Below, in pieces: positions 25,401 through 35,700 of a DNA stretch of 64,000 nucleotides. Where the stretch lies: positions 80,775,304-80,839,303 of the forward strand of contig OW121741.1 in the NCBI GenBank assembly GCA_933228675.1. The letters are read 5' to 3'. Made by a program: the position numbers and the translations under genes. The notes beneath the pieces are model-generated. The model was given only the letters and a program-made list of their open reading frames with translations. It made no database searches and was not told the DNA's origin. Numbering within the stretch: position 1 is the first letter of the stretch; each line of letters starts with the position of its first letter. The DNA comes from Stomorhina lunata (lineage: Eukaryota; Arthropoda; Insecta; Diptera; Rhiniidae).

Positions 25401-28400
25401 AGTCTATGTCTTAGTATATGTCTTAGTCTATGTCTTAGTCTATGTCTTAGTCTATGTCTTAGTCTATGTCTTAGTCTATGTCTTAGTCTATGTCTTAGTC
25501 TATGTCTTAGTCTATGTCTTAGTCTATGTCTTAGTCTATGTCTTAGTCTATGTCTTAGTCTATGTCTTAGTCTATGTCTTAGTCTATGTCTTAGTCTATG
25601 TCTTAGTCTATGTCTTAGTCTATGTCTTAGTCTATGTCTTAGTCTATGTCTTAGTATATGTCTTAGTCTATGTCTTAGTCTATGTCTTAGTCTATGTCTT
25701 AGTATATGTCTTAGTCTATGTCTTAGTCTATGTCTTAGTCTATGTCTTAGTCTATGTCTTAGTCATGTCTTAGTCTATGTCTTAGTCTATGTCTAAGTCT
25801 ATGTCTTAGTCTATGTCTTAGTCTATGTCTTAGTCTATGTCTTAGTCTATGTCTTAGTCTATGTCTTAGTCATGTCTTAGTCTATGTCTTAGTCTATGTC
25901 TAAGTCTATGTCTTAGTCTATGTCTTAGTCTATGTCTTAGTCTATGTCTTAGTCTATGTCTTAGTATATGTCTTAGTCTATGTCTTAGTCTATGTCTTAG
26001 TCTATGTCTTAGTCTATGTCTTAGTCTATGTCTTAGTCTATGTCTTAGTCTATGTCTTAGTCTATGTCTTAGTCTATGTCTTAGTCTATGTCTTAGTCTA
26101 TGTCTTAGTCTATGTCTTAGTCTATGTCTTAGTCTATGTCTTAGTCTATGTCTTAGTCTATGTCTTAGTCTATGTCTTAGTCTATGTCTTAGTCTATGTC
26201 TTAGTCTATGTCTTAGTATATGTCTTAGTCTATGTCTTAGTCTATGTCTTAGTCTATGTCTTAGTCTATGTCTTAGTCTATGTCTTAGTCTATGTCTTAG
26301 TCTATGTCTTAGTCTATGTCTTAGTCTATGTCTTAGTCTATGTCTTAGTCTATGTCTTAGTCTATGTCTTAGTCTATGTCTTAGTCTATGTCTTAGTCTA
26401 TGTCTTAGTCTATGTCTTAGTCTATGTCTTAGTCTATGTCTTAGTCTATGTCTTAGTCTATGTCTTAGTCTATGTCTTAGTCTATGTCTTAGTCTATGTC
26501 TTAGTCTATGTCTTAGTCTATGTCTTAGTCTATGTCTTAGTCTATGTCTTAGTCTATGTCTTAGTCTATGTCTTAGTATATGTCTTAGTCTATGTCTTAG
26601 TCTATGTCTTAGTCTATGTCTTAGTATATGTCTTAGTCTATGTCTTAGTCTATGTCTTAGTCTATGTCTTAGTCTATGTCTTAGTCATGTCTTAGTCTAT
26701 GTCTTAGTCTATGTCTAAGTCTATGTCTTAGTCTATGTCTTAGTCTATGTCTTAGTCTATGTCTTAGTCTATGTCTTAGTCTATGTCTTAGTCATGTCTT
26801 AGTCTATGTCTTAGTCTATGTCTAAGTCTATGTCTTAGTCTATGTCTTAGTCTATGTCTTAGTCTATGTCTTAGTCTATGTCTTAGTATATGTCTTAGTC
26901 TATGTCTTAGTCTATGTCTTAGTCTATGTCTTAGTCTATGTCTTAGTCTATGTCTTAGTCTATGTCTTAGTCTATGTCTTAGTCTATGTCTTAGTCTATG
27001 TCTTAGTCTATGTCTTAGTCTATGTCTTAGTCTATGTCTTAGTCTATGTCTTAGTCTATGTCTTAGTCTATGTCTTAGTCTATGTCTTAGTCTATGTCTT
27101 AGTCTATGTCTTAGTCTATGTCTTAGTCTATGTCTTAGTATATGTCTTAGTCTATGTCTTAGTCTATGTCTTAGTCTATGTCTTAGTATATGTCTTAGTC
27201 TATGTCTTAGTCTATGTCTTAGTCTATGTCTTAGTCTATGTCTTAGTCTATGTCTAAGTCTATGTCTTAGTCTATGTCTTAGTCTATGTCTTAGTCTATG
27301 TCTTAGTCTATATCTTAGTCTATGTCTTAGTCTATGTCTTAGTCTATGTCTTAGTCTATGTATTAGTCTATGTCTTAGTCTATGTCTTAGTCTATGTCTT
27401 AGTCTATGTCTTAGTCTATGTTTTAGTCTATGTCTTAGTCTATGTCTTAGTCTATGTCTTAGTCTATGTCTTAGTCTATGTCTTAGTCTATGTCTTAGTC
27501 TATGTCTTAGTCTATGTCTTAGTCTATGTCTTAGTCTATGTCTTAGTCTATGTCTTAGTCTATGTCTTAGTCTATGTCTTAGTCTATGTCTTAGTCTAAG
27601 TCTTGGTCTATGTCTTAGTCTATGTCTTAGTCTATGTCTTAGTCCATGCCTTAGTCTATGTCTTAGTCTTTGTCTTAGTCTATGTCTTAGTCTATGTCTT
27701 AGTCTATGTCTTAGTCTATGTCTTAGTCTATGTCTTAGTCTATGTCTTAGTCTATGTCTTAGTCTATGTCTTAGTCTTATGTCTTAGTCTATGTCTTAGT
27801 CTATGTCTTAGTCTATGTCTTAGTCTTTGTCTTAGTCTATGTCTTAGTCTATGTCTTAGTCTATGTCTTAGTCTATGTCTTAATCTATGTCTTAGTCTAT
27901 GTCTTAGTCTATGTCTTAGTCTATGTCTTAGTCTATGTCTTATTCTATGTCTTAGTCTATGTCTTAGTCTATGTCTTAGTCTATGTCTTAGTCTATGTCT
28001 TAGTCTATGTCTTAGTCTATGTCTTAGTCTACGTCTTAGTCTATGTCTTAGTCTATGTCTTAGTCTATGTCTTAGTCTATGTCTTAGTCTATGTCTTAGT
28101 CTATGTCTTAGTCTATGTCTTAGTCTATGTCTTAGTCTATGTCTTAGTCTATGTCTTAGTCTATGTCTTAGTCTTAGTCTTATGTCTTAGTCTATGTCTT
28201 AGTCTATGTCTTAGTCTATGTCTTAGTCTATGTCTTAGTCTATGTCTTAGTCTATGTCTTAGTCTTTGTCTTAGTCTATGTCTTAGTCTATGTCTTAGTC
28301 TATGTCTTAATCTATGTCTTAGTCTATGTCTTAGTCTATGTCTTAGACTATGTCTTAGTCTATGTCTTAGTCTATGTCTTAGTCTATGTCTTAGTCTATG

Positions 28401-28838
28401 TCTATGTCTATGTCTATGTCTTAGTCTATGTCTTAGTCTATGTCTTAGTATATGTCTTAGTCTATGTCTTAGTCTATGTGTTAGTCTATGTCTTAGTCTA
28501 TATCTTAGTCTATGTTTTAGTCTATGTTTTAGTCTATGTCTTAGTCTATGTCTTAGTCTATGTCTTAGTCTATATCTTAGTCTATGTCTTAGTCTATGTC
28601 TTAGTCTATGTCTTAGTCTAGGTCTTAGACAATGTCATAGTCTATGTCTTAGTCTATGTCTTAGTCTATGTCTTAGTCTATATCTTAGTATATGTCTTAG
28701 TCTATGTCTTAGTCATGTGTTAGTCTATGTCTTAGTCTATATCTTAGTCTATGTTTTAGTCTATGTCTTAGTCTATGTCTTAGTCTATGTCTTGGTCTAT
28801 GTCTTAGTCTATGTCTTAGTCTATGTTTTAGTATATAC
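19460..28838 (-). repeat. 12-bp satellite in inverted orientation, block B
   Basis: About 9.4 kb of ATGTCTTAGTCT units, the reverse complement of the A blocks. Marker variants show higher-order structure. A triple 'cttggt' marker sits at 20731, 21354, 22978, 23582 and 25159, giving a period of about 2.2 kb (2247, 2228, 2181). A 'ttagtcatgtc' deletion marker recurs at about 20891, 21513, 21621, 23139, 23743, 23849, 25320, 25764, 25871, 26684 and 26792. Occasional loss of half a unit (for example near 22354 and 24630) shifts phase. Both edges are degenerate. The open frames (CLSL)n and (YVLV)n are artefacts of a stop-free 12-mer. Confidence 0.95.
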
Positions 28839-30465
28839 CCTGCAGTAAATGCCGTCAGAGAAACAATACTGTTTTGCTATTGACAATGTCTCCAGTACTA
28901 CTTGCCCATTTTGCCCCATCCTATTGACATTTAACATTTAGAGTTCCTACGAAATCTACCAGTAGACATTACCACTATTTACTGAGTATTGACTTTGTAG
29001 TTCTTTTGGTCCAAATAGAGACATTGGAATCAAATCGGGGCCTATTGATATACATATATGTTGACACATTCGTTGACAATATCACCAGATATATACTAGA
29101 ATAGTTGTCTCTATATATTCACTATTTCAGTACTGAACTAAAATTGGGGACATTTGAATTGATGTTACACAAAGTGTTGACATGGAGACACATGATCCCA
29201 GTTTTACTACAGGGTATCATAGTCTATGTCTTAGTCTATGTCTTAGTCTATGTCTTAGTCTATGCCTTAGTCTATGTCTTAGTCTATGTATTGGTCTATG
29301 TCTTAAATGTTAAAAAAAATCGCGCACATGCTTAGTACTACGAACATATGCCTGACCCATGATCTAAAATTACTTTAACTCTACTTTCTCCTTCAAATAT
29401 TCCAGACTCGTTCCCATTTAACATAATCACATTAAAAGTCCTTTCAAAGCTTCTGGCTGTTTTGTATATTCAGGACCATTTTCTAAGTGTCCTAAAAAAA
29501 ACGGTAATTTTTTCCAACTAAGTACGAATATTTCTCCTTTTACTCTATGTCGGGTGTTAATGAAAAACCAAGTGTGACAAAATTGAAAAAGACAAAAATA
29601 TAACTCGAGAAAAAAAAAGAAAATTTGAACACACACAAAAAAGAAGAGGGACTTAATGAAAAGTGATATTCGTCCAATGGCTGTTAAGTTGATTAATTTG
29701 TTGATGACTAAAAGGCAAAGTAGAAGTGAAAATGTCCAGAAATTTAATGACAAAATGACTAATGTCTCGAATATATTAGAAAAGAAGCAAAGAAAAGATA
29801 AAAGTATCGGAAAAGTGTTGTGGAAGTATATCAATTCATCTTGGAATTTAACTAGAATTTTTTATTTAATTTAAGGTAATAATATTTTATGGACTGGCGA
29901 TTTGATCTACATATATCTTTCTTATTAGATAGGAGTACATAGGATATATTGTGTTTATCTTGGTCTTAGTGCTCTATATGATCAGTATTAGTACAGAATA
30001 AAATGTTTGATCAGAATTGGTTAATACTAAATTTACTTGATGTGTAATAGTACTTTTGATCAATGGTATTTTTTTCGACCTATTCTTAGTATATAACGTA
30101 ATTACTATCTTAGTCTATATCTTGTCACTAATGTAGCTCATACAATATTCTTTATTTTCCAAATCCAACCCCTAAACTCTTTTATCTTCAAAACTGTGAG
30201 TTCGCAAAAAGGTCATGGCCTCCTGACAACTCTGCAAGGCCATTATTTTCTTTGATGAAATGTAATAAATTTTGATAAAAATGATACGACAAAAAAGAAT
30301 TTAGATAAAGTGCTAAAATTGCAATAAAAATAAATGAATTACAATAAATAGACAAATAAGTAAATCACACAAAAAAAGAACTTAATAACTTTTGGTAATA
30401 CAAGTCATATTGGCAATAAGTGGCATGATAAAAAGAAATATGTAGTTACAAATTTTACATGACAC
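28839..30465. other. spacer with a small satellite island, no gene
   Basis: Mostly unique AT-rich DNA. The open frames at 29427-29834 (-) and 29656-29874 (+) overlap and are low complexity. Eight 12-bp satellite units (29217-29308) form an outlier island. Confidence 0.5.
29217..29308 (-). repeat. isolated island of the 12-bp satellite
   Basis: About seven to eight ATGTCTTAGTCT units with a few changes, 380 bp beyond the end of block B. The open frame that runs through it (29105-29335) is a by-product. Confidence 0.85.
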
Positions 30466-30469
30466 AAAC

Positions 30470-32240
30470 TTCAAGTAGTTCTACTGATAAGTAGTAGTTC
30501 AAATGATCGCCAGTAGTTTCACCGATAAGTAGTTGTTGGACAGATCGGTAGTGGTTCTACTGATCAGCAATAGCTCTACTGATGAGTAGTAGTTCCACTA
30601 ATCAGTTGTAGTTCTACTGATAAGTAATTATCCCACTGATTGTTAGTAGTTCTGCAGATAAGTGGTAGCTCCACTGATCGGTAGTAGTTTCACTGATCGG
30701 TAGTCGTTCTACTGATAAGTAGTACTTCCACTGATCGGTAATAGTTCTACTGATCGGTAGTAATTAAAAAGTAATTAATAAGCAGTAGTTCCACCCATTA
30801 ATAGTAGTTCTACTGATAAGTAGTTGTGCTACTGATAAATAGTAGTTTCACTGATCGGTATAAGTTCTATTGATAAGTAGTAGTTCCAATAATAAGTAGT
30901 AGTTACAATGATTGGTAGTAGTTCTACTGCTGAATAGTTCCGCTAATCGGTATTAGTTCTACTGATCGGTAGTAGCTCTACTGATAAAAAGTAATTAATA
31001 AGTAGTAGTTCCACTGATTAGGTGTAGTTCCACTGATAAATAGTTGTGCTACTTATAAGTAGTAGTTTCACTGATGTATTAGTTCTATTGCTAAGTAGTT
31101 GTTCCAATGATAAGTAGTAGTTACAATGATTAGTAGTAGTTCTACTGCTGAGTAGTCGTTCCACCGATCGGTAGTATTCCAACTGATTAGTAGTAGTTCC
31201 ACTGATCGGTATTAATTCTACTGCTCGGTAGTGGCTCTACTGATAAGAAGTAATTAATAAGTAATAGTTCCACTGATCAGTAGTAGTTCTACTGATAAGT
31301 AGTTATTTCACTGATAAGTACTAGATCCACTGATCGGTACTAATTCTATTGATAAGTAGTAGTTCCACTGATAAGTAGTAGTTTTACTGATCGGTAGTAA
31401 TTCTACTGATAAGTAGTAGTTCCACTGATCAGTACTAGTCCCACTGATAGGTAGTTGTTCTTCCGATAAGTAGTAGATCCACTTATAGATAGCAATTCTA
31501 CTGATAAGTAGTAGTTCCATTGATCGGTAGTAGTTCCACTGATCGCAGTAATTCTACTGATAAGTAATTACATTGATCGGGGGTAGTTCTACAGATACTC
31601 GTAGGTAGTAGTTCCACTGATAGGTAGCAGTTCCACTGATCTTTACTAGTTATAGCAGTTGCAATTATTGGTAGTAGTTCTACTGATGAGTAGTACTTCC
31701 ACTAATAGGTAGTAGTTCCACTGATCGACAGTAATTCTACTGATAAGTAGTATTTTCTCTGATCGGTAGTAGTTCTACTGATAAGTAGTAGATCCACTGA
31801 TAAGTAGTAGTTCCACTGATATGTATTAGTTCAACTGATCGGCAGTAGTTTCACTGATCGGTAATAGTTCTACTTATAGGTACTAGTTCTACTGATTAGT
31901 AGTTCCACTGATCGGCAGTAGTTGCACTGATCGGTAGGAGTTCTTCCGATAAGTAGTATATTCTCTTATCGGTATTAGTTTAACTGATAAGTAGTAGTTC
32001 CACTAATAGGTAGTTGTTCCTCTGATCGGTATTAGTTCTTCTGATAAGTAGTAGTTTCACTGATAGGTAGTAGTTCTACTGATCGGTAGCAGTTATACTG
32101 ATAGGTATTAGTTCCACTGATTAGTAGTTCCACTGATCGGTAGTAGTTCCACTGATAGATAATAGTTTTACCACTACCTATCGTAGTAGTAGTTTTATTA
32201 ATAAGTAGTAGTTCCACTGCTTAGTAGTAGTTTCGCAAAC
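30470..32240 (+). repeat. 19-bp minisatellite (CACTGATCGGTAGTAGTTC family)
   Basis: About 90 degenerate units of 19 bp alternate between CACTGATCGGTAGTAGTTC and CTACTGATAAGTAGTAGTT types. The core ACTGATCGGTA is shared with the arrays in introns 2 and 4 of the gene downstream. The array ends 150 bp before a 3' splice site, so it probably lies in the last 5'UTR intron. The reverse-strand frames rich in 'YQWNYYLS' are artefacts. Confidence 0.85.
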
Positions 32241-32391
32241 TACATGTAGCACAGTGTTATTCTTATTATACAAAGCAAAAAAATATTTTTATTTTAAAAA
32301 TTTATCCATGACCTCCAACTACATCTTCAAAAGATATTTTTGCCATTAAAGGAAACTAAAATTCTTTTTTCGTAATTTATTTTAATTACAG

Positions 32392-32765
32392 ACAATATCC
32401 GGCCATCACATGCTACAAAGATGAAAATAAACCATAAGACACATGCAACAAAGATACAAAAGAGACAGCAACAACAAATAACAATGCAACAAGACAAGAG
32501 AACAACAGCAGCAAGAAAAACAACAAGAACAACATCAACAACGACGAGAAGAACAACGTTAACATCCCACCAACTAAAAACAGTACCAGCACCACCAATG
32601 TCCTTCGCCAAAGGACGACTGTTGTTAATGACAATATTTCTTTGTTGTGTGGCAGCACAAACGGTAGAGGCACAATGCCCCTGGCAAAGAGAAATACCCG
32701 ATTTACAAACATCCTGCATATGTTCATACAACTTGGGCAGAGAATTGTCAGTGCAATGTGACCAG
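32392..32765 (+). CDS. LRR receptor gene, coding exon 1
   Basis: The exon opens after a good acceptor (TTTTAATTACAG, ending 32391), which implies at least one upstream non-coding exon. ATG codons occur in frame at 32421 and 32598. The second gives a textbook signal peptide (MSFAKGRLLLMTIFLCCVAA...). The first would add 59 basic Gln/Thr-rich residues. I prefer 32598. The exon ends with the LRRNT cysteines (C-x12-C-x-C-x11-C, residues 86-113 counted from 32421). The donor is GTGTGT at 32766, phase 0. Confidence 0.8.
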
Positions 32766-35700
32766 GTGTGTAAAAAGAAAGTATATGAACATATGAACAT
32801 TAATACAATTTTATTTTTTCTCCTTCAGGTTCACTTTCCCACTTTAATGGAGGCCTTAAATAAACATGCCAAACAAAAACCCATTGACTTGTTGTATGTC
32901 AACAATTCCACCGTGGGCCAATTGCCCGATGACATATTTATTAATCTTAGTTTACACAATGTCCAACTGTCCAGCTGTAAAATATCAGAGATTAGTGATC
33001 AGGCCTTCAGGGGCCAGGAGTTGGTGTTGAAGAATTTAAATTTACAAGAAAATCTTTTGGATGATGTGCCCGTAAGGGCCTTAAGCATATTAAGCAATTT
33101 AAATTTATTGGATTTATCTAAAAATCGTATTATCTCTATACCCGATGAGGCCTTTAAGAGTTCATCAAAGTTATCTACTCTTAAGTTAAATGACAATAAT
33201 GTCACGTTATCGTCTGGTGCCTTTAGGGGTTTAGAAAATAGTTTGAAGAATCTAAATCTAAAGGGTACTCGTCAAAGACGTGTTCCCGAGTGTATAAGAG
33301 GTCTCAAAAGTTTGGCTTTCTTGGATTTATCTTTGAATGGTATCAAAGAATTGCCGGGTGTTGGTGGTATACGCACCTTTGAAGGTCTAGATTCTTTGAC
33401 CGCCTTAAATTTGGAACGTAATCTTATACAGAGCTTGGGTGAATCCTCGTTTGTGGGCGTGCGCAAATCTTTGAGTTCTTTGAGTTTGTTGAATAATTTA
33501 TTGGCCGAATTTCCGGTGGGTGCTATACACTCTTTGCGTGAGTTAAGAGTTTTGGATATTGGTTTTAATTTACTGACCGCCTTGCCCGAATCGGCATTCC
33601 GCGGTAATCCTAGCATAACATTATTGGCCTTGGATGGTAATCCATTGCCGACAGTACCTGAAAAGGCGTTCACCCATTTGAATGCAACCCTGAGAGGTTT
33701 GTCGTTGGGTGGTCGTTTTCTGCACTGTGATTGCAAGCTGCGTTGGGTGGCCGAATGGATTAGGAATGGAGATTTGCAGGTGAGTGAAGATAATAACAAT
33801 TTGGCTACTACTTGTACTGATCAGTACTAATTTTACTAATCAGTACTAATTTTACTGATCAGTACTTATTTTACTGATCAATAATAATTTTACTGATCAG
33901 TACTAATTTTACTTATCAGTACTAATTTTAATCTAACTGATCAGTACTAATTTTACAGATCAGTGATAATTTTACTGATCAGTACTAATTTTACAGATTA
34001 ATACTAATTTTAGTGTTCAGTATCAATTTTACTGATCAGTACTAGTTTTACTGCTCAGTACTAATTTTACTGATCAATAATAATTTTACTGATCAGTACT
34101 AATTTTACCTATCAGTAATAATTTTACTGATCAATACTTATTTTACTGATCAATACTAATTTAATTAATCAGTACTAATTTTACTGATCAGTTCTAATCT
34201 AACTGATCAGTACTAATTTTACAGATCAGTAATAATTTTACTGATCAGTACTAATTTTACAGATTAATACTAATTTTACTGATCAGTACAAATTTTACTG
34301 ATCAGTACTAATTTTACTGATCAGTACTAATTTTACTGATCAATAATAATTTTAGTGATCAGTACCAATCATACTGATCAGTATAAATTTTACTAATCAG
34401 TACTAATTTTACTGATCAGTACTAATTTTACCTATAAGTTCTAATTTTACTGATCAATACTTATTTTACTAATCAGTGGTAATATTACTGATCAATACTA
34501 ATTTTGCTGATCAGTACCAGATTTACTAATCATTACTAATTTTATTTACCAGTACCAATTTTACCTATCAGTACTAATATTATTGATTAGTACTATTTTT
34601 ATTGATCAGCATTTATCTTACTGATCAGTACTAATTTTACTAATCAATACTAATTTTACTGATCAGTACTAATTTTACTGATCAGTACTTATTTTACTGA
34701 TCAGTACCAATTTTACTGATCAGTACTAATTTTACTGATCAGTACTTATTTTATTAATCAATACTAATTTTACTGATCAGTAATAATTTTTCTGATCAGT
34801 ACTTATTTTACTAATCAATACTAATTTTACTGATCAGTACTTATATTACTGATCAGTACTTATTTTACTGATCAGTACTAATTTTACTGATCAATACTAT
34901 TTTTATTGATCAGTACTAATTTAATTAATCAGTACTAATTTTACTGTTTAGTATATTTTCAGTTCAGAACTAATTTTATTGATACGTTCTAATTTTATTG
35001 ATACGTACTAATTTTACTGATCAGGACTAATTTTAATGATCAGTATTAATTTTACTGATCAGTAGTGCTTCTACTGATCAGTACTGGGTTAGGTGTACTG
35101 ACAAGTACATGTTAAATTGATCAGTACTTTTTCTCCTGATCGGTACTACTTTTACTGATAGAACTGATAGTGCTGATCGTTACTAGGTGTACTATTATAT
35201 ACACAATTAATATACCCCTTCTCCTCCCCTTCCAGGTGACCTCACGCGAACGTAATCCACAATTTTGTGGCTCTCCCAATCGTTTCCGTGATCGTGGCTT
35301 CTATTCTATACAATCGGACGAGTTAACCTGTCCCGACGATAGTGAGAGCGATTTAAATGGACCCGTCGGTGTAATTGATACCCTACAGCCAGTACAAAAG
35401 CCCACAATTGCACCCAGTGTAGTGCCTTTAACAAGAAATCAAACACAAGCAAGTGCTTCAAATAGCGATGCCAACAGCGTGTCAACAACCACAGAAGCGA
35501 CAACGACAGCACGTTCAACCACAACGACAACAGCAACACCAGCTACAAGTCCAGCATCATCAACGACAACAACAAAGACCACAAATAGTCCACATACAAC
35601 AGAAGCAACAACGACAACAACAACGGTAAGTGCACTAAGTGTTTGTCGAACATAAGTTTTCAACATGAAAATGAACTAAAGTTTAAATTGACTTTCAATT

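Noticed and set aside
19326..28190. Leu/Cys/Ser-rich 'SLCL' proteins of up to 401 residues
   Set aside because: Same 12-bp satellite read on the other strand. The repeats are nucleotide-level, with synonymous and non-synonymous variants equally tolerated.
30470..32240. Tyr/Trp-rich frames resembling repeat proteins
   Set aside because: They come from the degenerate 19-bp minisatellite and do not persist across units.
32327..32800. Val/Leu-rich minus-strand frame opposite exon 1
   Set aside because: It is the antisense of the CAA/ACA-rich leader and signal peptide. The plus strand carries splice sites and LRRNT cysteines.
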